Shown here: positions 8,858-17,338 of the stretch, piece by piece | Position numbering within the stretch: position 1 is the stretch's first letter | Layout of the letters: each line of letters opens with the position of its first letter | Assembly: GCA_963724385.1 (NCBI GenBank) | Contig: CAVRUJ010000002.1 | Coordinates: 1,922,001-1,986,000, forward strand | Direction: 5' to 3' | Length of the DNA: 64,000 bases | DNA from: DASXQK01 sp963724385 | Lineage (GTDB): Bacteria; Pseudomonadota; Alphaproteobacteria; Dongiales; Dongiaceae | Program-made: the position numbers and the translations under genes | Notes under the pieces: model-generated | Seen by the model: only the letters and a program-made list of their open reading frames with translations | The model's database searches: none | What the model was told of the DNA's origin: nothing

Positions 8858-9784
8858 ATGCGGCGGCTCGTTGTCATCGGCGGAACCGGCTTTCTCGGCC
8901 GCGCGCTGGTGATGCGGCTTTGCCGGCGCCACGGCGATCGGGTCAGCCTGCTGGTGCATCAGGCCCGGCCCGGCTGGCTCGATGGGCTCGACATCGAGGC
9001 CGTTGTCGGGAATGCCGAAGATCCCGCGCTGCTCAACCGACTGATCGAGCCGGGTGCGACCGTACTCAATCTCATGCGGCCCGGCGCGGATGGCCTATAC
9101 CAGGCGCGCGTCGAAAACCTGCTCCGCCATGCCGGCCGGGCCAGCCGCTTCATCCACTGCAGCTCCATCGACGTGTTCGGCACTTCAAGCCGGACGGCCA
9201 TCAACGAGTCCACGCCGCCCAATCCTGTCAGTGCCTATGAGCGCGCCCATTTCGCCGCGGAACAGGCGGTGCTCGGCGCCTCCGCCGTCGACGGGCTGGT
9301 GCTTCGCCTCGGCGCCCTGTTCGGGCCGGGCGGACAGAACATCCTGACCATCGCCCAGGAAGCTGCGAGGGCGCCACTCTGGCGCCTGGCGCTAAGACGC
9401 AGCCTCTATGGCAGACGGCGGATGCATCTCCTGCCCGTCGACACGGCCGCAGCGGCGGTCGAGCATCTCGCGGTGAGCGAAAGACCGCCGCACCGCCTCT
9501 TTGTGCTGACCGATGACGACGCTCCGGAGAACAACTTCGCCTACGTCCAGGACAGGCTTCTCGAAAGCTTCAGGCGCCCTAGCCTGCAATGGGTGCCCGA
9601 GCTTCCGCCTGCCTTGCTCCGCGCCGCGCTGACGCTGCGGAGACGCAGCAATGCGGATCCCCTCAGGCGCTTCCACACGCCGCGTCTCGACGCCACCGGC
9701 TTCGTGAGGCCGATCGACTTCGCCACGGCGCTCCGGGCCTATGCCGTTGAGCTCGCCTCAGAGGGCGCGTTTCGTCACCCATGA
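8858..9784 (+). CDS. NAD-dependent epimerase/dehydratase family protein (extended SDR)
   Basis: About 308 residues. It starts MRRLVVIGGTGFLGRAL, a Rossmann dinucleotide-binding motif at the extreme N-terminus. The downstream pattern FIHCSSIDVFG and YERAHFAAE matches the extended-SDR core, with a catalytic-region Tyr (SAYERAHFAAE) but Ala-His where the YxxxK lysine normally lies, so activity is uncertain. It likely acts on a sugar nucleotide or lipid-linked sugar in the polysaccharide locus. The ATG at 8858 is preferred by the position of GGTGFLG and a close GGAGGG; an in-frame TTG at 8834 is the alternative. Its stop overlaps the next start as ATGA. Confidence 0.8.
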   Translation: MRRLVVIGGTGFLGRALVMRLCRRHGDRVSLLVHQARPGWLDGLDIEAVVGNAEDPALLNRLIEPGATVLNLMRPGADGLYQARVENLLRHAGRASRFIHCSSIDVFGTSSRTAINESTPPNPVSAYERAHFAAEQAVLGASAVDGLVLRLGALFGPGGQNILTIAQEAARAPLWRLALRRSLYGRRRMHLLPVDTAAAAVEHLAVSERPPHRLFVLTDDDAPENNFAYVQDRLLESFRRPSLQWVPELPPALLRAALTLRRRSNADPLRRFHTPRLDATGFVRPIDFATALRAYAVELASEGAFRHP

Positions 9785-10941
9785 AGATCCTGTTTGTGAC
9801 CATCTCGATGGACGCCGAGCGGGGCGGCGGAACAGCCGAGCGCACGCGCCATCTCGCATTGACGGCGGCTCGCCAGGGGGCGGCTTGTACCGTCGTCGCA
9901 CTCGAGGGAACGAGCTGGCGCGGGGAGCTCGAAGCCGCTGGCGTAAGGGTATGGTTGACGGGAAAAGCGGGACGGCGGTTTTCGGTCCCCCTGGCCAATC
10001 CCTTTCGCCTCTGGCGTGAGGTCGCAAGTGCCGACGCCGTTCATGTGATGGGCTATTGGTACCTCCTGGCGGCTATGGCCTGCCTCGTCGCGCGGCTCCG
10101 TGGCCGGCCTTATCTTCTCAACCCCGCAGGCGAGTTCAGCTCTATTGATCGGCCGCGTCCAGTGCCGCGGCTGTTTCATGTCTTGCTGGGACGGCAGATG
10201 ATCGCGCACGCAGCCTCCCTTATCGCCATCACCGGCTTGGAGGCCCAGGAGTTCCGCGACCGATTTGCGATTCCGCCGGAGCGCCTTCTCGTCCTCAGCA
10301 ATGGCGTCGGCGAGCCAGATCCCAGCCTGGAGGCCGAACGCGATCCTCTGCTGCCGGAGGGCCGATTCGTCTTGTTCATGGGCAGGCTGGCGCCGATTAA
10401 GGGACCTGATCTTCTAATCGAGGCCTTCGGGGCGATAGCCGGCAAATTCCCCGATGTGGGACTCGTTCTTGCCGGTCCCGATCTCGGCATGCGGGCCGGG
10501 CTCGAACGGAGGGCGGCCGAACTCGGGATCTCCGATCGGGTCCGCTTCCTCGGCTTCATCAACGAGCACATGCGCGTGGCGGCGTATCGCAGCGCCCTTC
10601 TGCTGGCGATCCCGTCACGCTCCGAGGCCATGTCCCTGGTGGCGCTTGAAGCTGGCATCCTCGGCACGCCCGTGCTGCTGACGGACCGCTGCGGCTTCGC
10701 GGAAGTCGCCGAAAGCGGCGGCGGCCTGGTAGTGCCGGCCGATGCCGGGGCCATTGCCGCCGGTCTTGAAGCGATGTTGGCACAGGCGGAGAGCCTGCCT
10801 GCCATGGGCGAGCGCCTGCGTCGGTTGGTGCGTGAGAGCCATACCTGGCCAGCCATTGCTGCCAAGCTTCGCACACATATCGAGGGGCTAGCCCGGCGGG
10901 CGGGCCCAACGGCCGACAGCGACCCTTGCCAAGCCGACTAG
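9781..10941 (+). CDS. Family 4 glycosyltransferase
   Basis: 386 residues in a GT-B fold. The N-terminal half begins MKILFVTISMDAERGGGTAERTRHL. The C-terminal half has FMGRLAPIKGPDLLIEAF, FLGFINEHMRVAAYRSA and the nucleotide-sugar contact IPSRSEAMSLVALEAGILGTPV with the E-x7-E arrangement of retaining GT4 enzymes. It is translationally coupled to the SDR gene through a 4-base overlap. Its 3' end overlaps the convergent membrane-protein gene by 54 bases. Donor and acceptor cannot be assigned. Confidence 0.88.
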   Translation: MKILFVTISMDAERGGGTAERTRHLALTAARQGAACTVVALEGTSWRGELEAAGVRVWLTGKAGRRFSVPLANPFRLWREVASADAVHVMGYWYLLAAMACLVARLRGRPYLLNPAGEFSSIDRPRPVPRLFHVLLGRQMIAHAASLIAITGLEAQEFRDRFAIPPERLLVLSNGVGEPDPSLEAERDPLLPEGRFVLFMGRLAPIKGPDLLIEAFGAIAGKFPDVGLVLAGPDLGMRAGLERRAAELGISDRVRFLGFINEHMRVAAYRSALLLAIPSRSEAMSLVALEAGILGTPVLLTDRCGFAEVAESGGGLVVPADAGAIAAGLEAMLAQAESLPAMGERLRRLVRESHTWPAIAAKLRTHIEGLARRAGPTADSDPCQAD

Positions 10942-12411
10942 GCCGAGGGCGAGGATCAGCTCGAGGCAGAAGATCAGCAAGGTCCACGGGAAATTGAGCT
11001 GGACGACAAGATAGCCAAGTGCCGATCCCACAATCGCCGAAGCGATCGGGTTTCTGACCCAAAGGTCCGCGAAGCGCTCAATCCCATAGCCCGTCAAGAA
11101 GATCGCCGCCATCCCCAGCCCCACGATGGTCAAGCTTCCGGAATAGAGCAGGACCGCGATCGCGCCTGGGATCGTCATGAAAGTGTAGCCGTTCATTCTG
11201 ACATATTGCGAATGGGCAATTTTCTGATAGATGGCGTCCACGCCCACTTCCGGTTTCTCGGCCGCCGCCGCCTCCAACAAGGAGGGCCCGAGGTCTGGAT
11301 CGCTGGAAACAGCGAGCACGCCTTCTAGGCCGACCCATCGATCGACGATCAGCGAGGAGAGCTCCTTTGCACTTCCTTGAATCGCCCTGGCGGTGAAGAC
11401 GGGTCCCTGGGCGGCGAAAGGTGGCACCAGTGGGCTCGGCCAGGGCGCCTTCATCGGGACGGCCTGAGACACCACTCCCTCGCCAGGCACCGCGGGCGCA
11501 ACAGACGTAGTAGCCGGAAACGTCATCAACCGCTCACCGGAGACCAGCAGCAGCGAGCCCACGAAGATCGCGACGCTCGCCGCGACGGCCGACCCCAGGC
11601 TCCGGCCGCTGGTCCGGCCGCCGATGCGCGGCGCCCAGATCAGCACGGCAACGATTGCCGGCAGCGTGTGCAGAATCATTTGCGCCCGGCTTCCCATGGC
11701 GACCGCCGCGAGGGCGCCTTCCAAAGCCGCGATATAGATGACCGAGGCGGCCGAGAGCCGCCCCGCGACAAACAGCCAGAATCCCAGGGCATCGAGCCAG
11801 AGCGCCGCGCCCCAGCTTACGGTAAATGCGATGATGACGTAGAGATCGGACGATAGCTCGATCTTCGGGTTGATCCCGATCTGGATGATCGCGAAGCGCA
11901 GGCTCAGGGCGAAGAGGGCAACGGCGACGCTGGCCGAAAGCCAGAAAACGGGCCAACCGACATGCCGGAAGATTTTCGATTTCGCCAGAGCGAAATCGGG
12001 CCTCAGCGCTCCGCGGTCCACGAACTTCAGCAAGCCGCCGACGAGAGCCACGGCCCCGACGCCCGCCATGGGCGCCAGCATTGCGTGGTCCCAGGCCTCG
12101 GACGAACGGGCGAAGCGGCCGATGGGCTCGATGAAGGCGGCCCGGCTGATGAGGTGCAGCACGAGCTTGGCCCAGAATCCGAGGGCGAGGAAGGCGGTCA
12201 GAAATAGCTGGAAGTAGGACAGTCGGCCGATTCCCGAGACCGCGATCGCGACAGAGAAGACGGCCCCGAACAGCAGGTACAGCGAAGTATTGCCGGGATA
12301 TAGCGGCGCCGTCACGATTGATCCTATGAGAATGATCACGGCAATCACGGTCGTTATGCGCCGCAGGACGCGGCTCCCGGCGATGCCGCCGGCGATCGAG
12401 GATGCCGCCAT
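10888..12411 (-). CDS. Polytopic membrane protein of the polysaccharide locus (polymerase-like, unassigned)
   Basis: 507 residues with about ten or more predicted membrane segments and one large polar loop (about residues 300-410, between LLLVSGERLM and the IPGAIAVLLYSG segment). This is the topology of O-antigen/EPS polymerases (Wzy), which are too variable to recognise by motif. Position as the last gene of the minus-strand sugar operon, after a GT2 gene, supports that role by inference only. The ATG at 12411 is chosen because it follows the GT2 stop by 11 bases; an in-frame ATG at 12606 would put 65 residues inside the GT2 gene. Confidence 0.7.
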   Translation of the reverse strand: MAASSIAGGIAGSRVLRRITTVIAVIILIGSIVTAPLYPGNTSLYLLFGAVFSVAIAVSGIGRLSYFQLFLTAFLALGFWAKLVLHLISRAAFIEPIGRFARSSEAWDHAMLAPMAGVGAVALVGGLLKFVDRGALRPDFALAKSKIFRHVGWPVFWLSASVAVALFALSLRFAIIQIGINPKIELSSDLYVIIAFTVSWGAALWLDALGFWLFVAGRLSAASVIYIAALEGALAAVAMGSRAQMILHTLPAIVAVLIWAPRIGGRTSGRSLGSAVAASVAIFVGSLLLVSGERLMTFPATTSVAPAVPGEGVVSQAVPMKAPWPSPLVPPFAAQGPVFTARAIQGSAKELSSLIVDRWVGLEGVLAVSSDPDLGPSLLEAAAAEKPEVGVDAIYQKIAHSQYVRMNGYTFMTIPGAIAVLLYSGSLTIVGLGMAAIFLTGYGIERFADLWVRNPIASAIVGSALGYLVVQLNFPWTLLIFCLELILALGLVGLARVAVGRWARPPG

Positions 12412-12422
12412 TGTGCCGGTGC

Positions 12423-13367
12423 TCAACGCCGGTTCCCTTCGTGCAGCATCTGAAGAACGAGGGAAGCCGTTCGGCGCGACCAGGCCACGAAAGGGTTCCA
12501 TAGCAGCGCCTGGATCAGGAGTCGTCCACCCCGGCCGAATCGGCCAGACCTGGCATGACGGTAAGCCGACAGGGTGCAAGCATTGGCCATGGCCGTGCGG
12601 CGCCATCGGGCGACCGTGGCGGGAAGGTCGGCGCGGGCGTAGAAGCTCCGCATGACACGGACCGGCTCATCCGCCCGATCGATAGAAGAGGCCCGGTAGG
12701 TCGCTGATTCCTCGTGGATGCGGAAATCGGCGACAACGCGAGGCAGCCTGACGAAGGGCCCAAGGAGGCTGAGGCGCAGCAGGAATTCGTAATCGGGGAT
12801 CTGACTGAGACCCGTGTCCCAGCCACCCGCGGCGGCGAACGCAGATCTGCGGAAGAGCGCGCCCGGGCCCGCTAGGCAGATCCCCCCGGCGATGAGAAGC
12901 TCTTGGTCATAAGCCTGGGTTTGCACTTCGCGGATCTGGCGTGCGGCTTCGTCGATCAAGGCGAAATCCGGGTAGGCGAGCACGGCCGTGGGGTTCTGGC
13001 CGAGGGCCTCGACCAGGCTGGCGACTGCGTCGGCGTGGAGCCGGTCGTCGGCGCTGAGATAGCCGAGCAGGTCGCCGCGCGCGAACTCCCAGCCCCGATT
13101 GAGGGCGGCGCTCTGTCCCGCGTTCGCCTGACGCAGAAGCCGAATGTCCGCGCCGTAGCCTTCCGCGATCGCCGCCGTCCCGTCGGTCGACCCATCGTCG
13201 ACCAGGATCGTCTCGATCGGCCGGTATCGCTGGCCCAGGACGCTGTCGATCGCCTCGCGCAGATATTTCGCCGCGTTGTACGCTGGAATGACAATGGAGA
13301 CCAAAGCCGGCTCGCTGCCGGCCTCCCCTGCAGTCCGTTCGCTCGGGCCTGTCACGCCTCCCAGCAC
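12423..13367 (-). CDS. Family 2 glycosyltransferase
   Basis: 314 residues. The GT-A core is clear: ALVSIVIPAYNAAKYLREAIDS, LVDDGSTDGTAAIAE, NRGWEFARGDLLGYLSADDR (the DxD-like metal site is SADD) and GGWDTGLSQIPDYEF, which holds the acceptor-region Asp-Tyr. It is an inverting enzyme expected to add a sugar to a lipid-linked repeat unit in the cytoplasm. It starts 6 bases beyond the ancestral stop of the frameshifted 2-epimerase gene and is probably coupled to it; the extended reading frame of the frameshifted epimerase runs through this gene. Confidence 0.88.
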   Translation of the reverse strand: MLGGVTGPSERTAGEAGSEPALVSIVIPAYNAAKYLREAIDSVLGQRYRPIETILVDDGSTDGTAAIAEGYGADIRLLRQANAGQSAALNRGWEFARGDLLGYLSADDRLHADAVASLVEALGQNPTAVLAYPDFALIDEAARQIREVQTQAYDQELLIAGGICLAGPGALFRRSAFAAAGGWDTGLSQIPDYEFLLRLSLLGPFVRLPRVVADFRIHEESATYRASSIDRADEPVRVMRSFYARADLPATVARWRRTAMANACTLSAYRHARSGRFGRGGRLLIQALLWNPFVAWSRRTASLVLQMLHEGNRR

Positions 13368-13373
13368 GGTCGC

Positions 13374-14514
13374 CTACGCGGTTTCGCGCCAGACGTCTCG
13401 GCGAATCGGATCGATGTAGCTGAGAATGATACGCACCACCTTGCGCGAAATCTGCTCGAACGTCGTAGGCGCTGACGAGGGTGGCCGGGCGCTGGTGGGT
13501 CGCGGCATGGGATGTCGCCAGGCCCACGGCCGCGATCAGCCGATCGGGCCGCATCGTCGCCATGACGGCGGTGGCCTCGTCCATGCCCTCAGGCCGCTCA
13601 TGGGTGTCCCGGATCATGACCGCGGGCAGGTTCAGGATCGAGGCCTCCTCGGTCAAGGTGCCGCTGTCGGAGACGACACAGAAGGCGTTGCGCTGGATTT
13701 GGACGTAGTCGACGAAGCCGAAGGGCGGCAGGAATCTGAGCCGGGGATCGAGCGTCATTCCCTTCAGACGCTCGCGCGTTCGCGGATGGGTGGAGACAAC
13801 CACGGCCTTGCCGAACAACGTCGCGATGGCGCCAAGGCAGGTCAGCAACTGTTGCAGGCGCGGAGGATCGTCCACCGTCTCCTCGCGATGCGCGCTGACG
13901 ATGAAATAGGACTTGGGCTCCAATGCGAGTCGTCCCAGAACGCCGGAGGCTTCAATGGCTCCCTGGTGATGGGCCAGGACCTCGGCCATGGGCGAGCCGA
14001 TGGCGAAGATGCGGTTTTCCGGCAAACCCTCGGCCAGGAGAAGCCGGCGGGCATGCTCGCCATGGGTCATGTTGACGTCGCTCAGATGATCGATGATGCG
14101 GCGGTTGATCTCCTCCGGGACACGGAAATCGAAGCAACGGTTGCCGGCCTCAAGATGGAAGATCGGGATGCGGCGGCGCTTCGCCGGGATCACCGCAAGG
14201 CCGGAATTGGTGTCGCCGTAGATCAGCACCGCATCGGGCCTGATGGCCTCGAACAAGCCGTCGCACCGCCGGATGACTTCGGCGATGGTGTCGGCGGCAC
14301 TCGGTCGCGCAGCGGCGAGCCAGTTGTCCGGGCGCCGAATTTCGAGCTCGTCGAAGAATACGTCGCTCAATCCGGGCTCATAGTTCTGGCCGGTATGGAC
14401 GAGGACGTGGCGCGTGTGTCGGTCGAGCTCGGGAATGATCCGGCTGAGCTTGATCAGTTCGGGCCGTGTGCCGAGAACCGTCATCACCGTCGGCCAGGCC
14501 GCCGAGGACGCCAT
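13374..14514 (-). CDS. UDP-N-acetylglucosamine 2-epimerase family (FnlC/WbvD-like), frameshifted near its 3' end
   Basis: The protein begins MASSAAWPTVMTVLGTRPELIKLS. Family motifs follow: HTGQNYEPGLSDVFFDEL, GDTNSG, HLEAGNRCFDFRVPEE, SAHREE, STHPRTRERL and VSDSGTLTEEA, all of the non-hydrolysing WecB/FnlC type. After SAYDV (about residue 352) one extra base at 13458-13460 shifts the frame. Removing it restores EQISRKVVRIILSYIDPIRR to a stop at 13374, 6 bases before the next gene and at the family length (379 residues). As written, the frame runs on to 12907 and encodes a meaningless 180-residue tail. The start overlaps the upstream stop as TAATG. The lost segment is only the last helix, so residual activity is possible if the change is real; a sequencing error is the alternative. 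Confidence 0.87.
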
Positions 14515-15581
14515 TACGAGGCGACCGCGCGCATCGTCCGGGGGCCTAGTTCGCCCATGAAACCGTTGACCTTGAGGAGCTTGTGAGTCTCCTCGAGGGT
14601 CATGAGGTAATCGATCGAGCTTATGGCGCCCGAAAGCCCGGTCGCCTCATCCCCGCCGAGACGCCGCAGCTCGGGCAACATCGGTCGGATATAGGCGTAT
14701 TTGCCCCGCCGGACGCTGCGTTTGGCTTCCTCCGCCGAGATCATCATCTCATGGGGGCGCTCGCCCGGCCGGATGCCGATCTCGGTGACGTCTATGGCTC
14801 GCCCGTCGATGAGCGCTTCCGCGATGGTCGCGACCGTTGCCGCCGGCGCGCTCGGGACGGCAATCTCACCAGGCAGGGCGTGCTCGACCGCAGCAACGAT
14901 CGTGTCCACCGCATCCTCGAGGCTCAATAGAAAGCGGCTCATCGTGCCGTCGGTGACCGTGACTGGCCCGCCATGGCCGATCTGGTCGAGGAACAGCGGA
15001 ATGACCGAGCCGCGGGAGCCCATGACATTGCCATAGCGCACGCCGATAAACCGCGTCCCAGGCAGCTCGATGTTGGCCGCGATCAGGATTCGCTCCTGCA
15101 GCGCCTTGGTGATGCCCATGGCATTGATCGGCTCGCAGGCCTTGTCCGTGCCGATTCCGACCACGGTCTCGACGGCGTTGGCGCGGCCGCGCAGCGCGGC
15201 GATCAGGTTCGTCGCCCCGATGCAGTTGGTCAGCAAGGCCTGATGGGGAAAATACTCGCAGTTTGGCACCTGCTTCAGGGCCGCGGCGTAGATAACGATC
15301 TCGTGGTCCCCGACGGCCCGTTCGAGATCGGCCTGATTGCGCACGTCGCCCAGGATGAAGCGCAGCCAGTCTTCGATACGAGTCCCCCGGGGCAGCAACA
15401 GTTGACCGAACAACCTGCGATAGCGCACGGCTTGCTCATTCTGCTTTTCTTCGTCGCGCGACATGATCGTGACCCGGCTTGGCGACCCGTTCTGCCCGGT
15501 GATCATGCGCCGCAAGAGGGCACCGCCCAGCGACCCGGTTCCCCCGAGCAGCAGGATCTTCTTGCCTTGAAATGGCGTCAT
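14514..15581 (-). CDS. UDP-GlcNAc 4,6-dehydratase/5-epimerase-like SDR (FnlA/WbvB/CapE family)
   Basis: 355 residues, an extended SDR with Rossmann motif LLGGTGSLGGALLRR at residues 11-25. The active site is of the inverting-dehydratase type, TDK at 145-147 and MGITK at 155-159, where Met replaces the usual Tyr of YxxxK, as in FlaA1/PglF/CapE relatives. Known members convert UDP-GlcNAc to a 4-keto-6-deoxy-L-sugar, the first step to UDP-L-FucNAc or UDP-L-RhaNAc/QuiNAc. The ATG at 15581 overlaps the stop of the reductase gene as ATGA; the upstream in-frame ATG at 15653 would overlap that gene further. Confidence 0.9.
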   Translation of the reverse strand: MTPFQGKKILLLGGTGSLGGALLRRMITGQNGSPSRVTIMSRDEEKQNEQAVRYRRLFGQLLLPRGTRIEDWLRFILGDVRNQADLERAVGDHEIVIYAAALKQVPNCEYFPHQALLTNCIGATNLIAALRGRANAVETVVGIGTDKACEPINAMGITKALQERILIAANIELPGTRFIGVRYGNVMGSRGSVIPLFLDQIGHGGPVTVTDGTMSRFLLSLEDAVDTIVAAVEHALPGEIAVPSAPAATVATIAEALIDGRAIDVTEIGIRPGERPHEMMISAEEAKRSVRRGKYAYIRPMLPELRRLGGDEATGLSGAISSIDYLMTLEETHKLLKVNGFMGELGPRTMRAVAS

Positions 15582-16438
15582 GCTTGTCCCCGTCGCTGTA
15601 TTCGATTGCGTCGCTCGATTTGGGCGGCCAATTCGTCGATCATGTCGTTCCACGCTGGCGGCTCATAACCAGTCTCGCCCGCATAGCGGGTGAAGTCGAG
15701 GCTGCGGTCACATTGCACGCGCGGGCTCGGCCGGATAGCGAGATCCTGCCGGCCGAGCGCGCGGGCAAGCCGGGTCAGGAGATCGAACTTTGAGATCGGC
15801 GCCGTCCCGATATGCCAAAGGCCGGCGCAAAAGCCTTGCTTGGCGCAGTGGCGGCGGATCAGCCGGCCAAGCGCGATCGTGGTCAATCCGTTGAAGATGG
15901 CGCGTGTGAAACCCTCGATCTCGCCCTGCTGGCTGAGAAACCACTCCACAAGGCCTAGAAAGTTCGTCCGCTCGATACCGAGCATGGAGGTGCGGATCAC
16001 CATGACGTGATCGCCCGCGGGCTCCCCGTCGCGCTTGCTCCGGCCGTAGTCGTCCACCGGGTCGGGACTGTCCGCCTCGCGATAGCCTCCCTTGGCGCCG
16101 GAGAAGACGCAATCAGTGCTCAGATGGATGAGGTGCGAGCCCGCCTGGGCGCAAGCCGCCGCGAGGCGATGGGGAAAGCGGGCATTGACCTCCCATAGCT
16201 CGGCGGGATCGACTTGGCGCTGCTTCACCACGCCGGCGGCATTGATGACAAGGCTCGGCCGCGCTGACGCGATCCGGGCAAGGAGCGGGTTGGGGTCGCG
16301 AAGGTCGACGCTAAGGCAGGGAATGCCCAGATCCGGCGCGGGCCTGCGCACCACTGCAAGGACTTCGTCCGTGCCTCGGAGTTCCGCGACGAGCTGATGG
16401 CCCAGCATGCCTCCGGCGCCGACGATCAGCACGCTCAT
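15578..16438 (-). CDS. RmlD-type sugar-nucleotide 4-ketoreductase (WbvR-like)
   Basis: 286 residues. It starts MSVLIVGAGGMLGHQLVAEL with the RmlD Rossmann motif GAGGMLG, followed by NAAGVVKQ and HLSTDCVFSGAKGGYREAD. In canonical RmlD the YxxxK motif follows; here the sequence is DDYGRSKRDGE, giving Tyr-x3-Lys. It lacks the C-terminal cupin domain of FnlB/WbjC, and this short form is that of WbvR, the reductase making UDP-L-RhaNAc before 2-epimerisation to L-QuiNAc. It is the first gene of the minus-strand operon. The ATG at 16438 puts the Rossmann motif at the N-terminus; an upstream ATG at 16648 adds 70 implausible residues. Confidence 0.87.
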   Translation of the reverse strand: MSVLIVGAGGMLGHQLVAELRGTDEVLAVVRRPAPDLGIPCLSVDLRDPNPLLARIASARPSLVINAAGVVKQRQVDPAELWEVNARFPHRLAAACAQAGSHLIHLSTDCVFSGAKGGYREADSPDPVDDYGRSKRDGEPAGDHVMVIRTSMLGIERTNFLGLVEWFLSQQGEIEGFTRAIFNGLTTIALGRLIRRHCAKQGFCAGLWHIGTAPISKFDLLTRLARALGRQDLAIRPSPRVQCDRSLDFTRYAGETGYEPPAWNDMIDELAAQIERRNRIQRRGQA

Positions 16439-16834
16439 CGGGCCCGTCCCCTCTCGCGGCCTCGTGCACCCGATCCTGCACCATCCCCGAAGATGACGGT
16501 GGGCTCGGGAAAGCAGGTCGAGCAGCAAGACTGTCCCAGCACAAATAACTCGATCGAAAGGTAACTTTTGCTTGCGTAGACCGTCTTTATTTACCACAAG
16601 CCAGCATTGAATGGAGATTATCGGCGGCGCCTCATTTTGGCCACACAATCATGTGGTCGCGGGATTAACAATTTCCTTCTTCAGGCGAGAGAGTGGTCCC
16701 GGCGGCGCGGACGTCCCGGCCTCTCGGTCGCATCCATGGCAGCGCTCTGGCTGGTGCGACCAGTATCTAGCCGAGCCAAAGCCCCTCCGAAGCCTCCGCG
16801 GCGGTCGTTCGCCGTGGGCTGCTTCGAATGGCTG
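16439..16834. promoter_or_regulatory. Gene-free 396-bp region upstream of the sugar-nucleotide operon
   Basis: There is no convincing gene. The stretch 16540-16680 is distinctly richer in A and T than its surroundings, with runs such as TTTATTTACC and TTAACAATTTCC, so the operon promoter for the genes at 16438 and below is likely here. I cannot assign -35 and -10 boxes reliably. Confidence 0.4.
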
Positions 16835-17230
16835 TCAGCTCCGATACTGCTCGTCGGTCACCTTCTCCAGCCAGTCGACGGCCTTGCCGTTCTGGGATTC
16901 CTGGATGGCGATGTGGGTCATCGCGGTCCTGTCGGTCGCGCCGTGCCAATGCTTCTTGCCGGGCGGGCAGGTGACGACATCCCCGGGACGGATTTCGACC
17001 TTCGGCTCACCCCAGCATTGCGTCCAACCGAAGCCGGCGGTGACGATCAGGGTCTGGCCGCAGGGATGGGTGTGCCAGGCCGAACGCGCGCCAGGCTCGA
17101 AGGTGACGCTAACCCCGCCGAAGGTCGCCGGCCCGGGCGACTGAAACAAGGGATCGACACGCACGTTGCCGGTGAAATTCTCCGGCGAGCCTTTCAAGGA
17201 AGTCTGGGAGCCGTTGCGTTTGATTTCCAT
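16835..17230 (-). CDS. Cupin protein of the bacterial hydroxynitrile lyase type
   Basis: 131 residues, one cupin barrel. It begins MEIKRNGSQTSLKG, and the cupin motifs carry H53 and H55 (AWHTHP), Q59 (CGQT) and H94 (KKHWHG), with H96 next to it. These are the residues and even the numbering of the manganese-dependent (R)-hydroxynitrile lyase of Granulicella tundricola, and the overall pattern (FTGNVRVDPLFQ, TAMTHIAIQE, VTDEQY) agrees. Family members occur widely, often with unknown natural substrates, so cyanohydrin cleavage is a prediction. The ATG at 17230 follows AAAGGAAC; the upstream ATG at 17266 is less likely. Confidence 0.87.
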   Translation of the reverse strand: MEIKRNGSQTSLKGSPENFTGNVRVDPLFQSPGPATFGGVSVTFEPGARSAWHTHPCGQTLIVTAGFGWTQCWGEPKVEIRPGDVVTCPPGKKHWHGATDRTAMTHIAIQESQNGKAVDWLEKVTDEQYRS

Positions 17231-17338
17231 GATTGTTCCTTTCGCGGATTGGCGCGCGGGTCGCATCCACCGACAGGCATCAATCTAGCGCGTCCCACCC
17301 CTGGGGGTAGCCGCCGCGCCGGCGCGTGCCTGCCTCAG

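Noticed and set aside
12907..14514. 535-residue 2-epimerase fusion with an Arg-rich tail
   Set aside because: The last 180 residues are the GT2 gene read in another frame; the true end is at 13374 after correcting one base.
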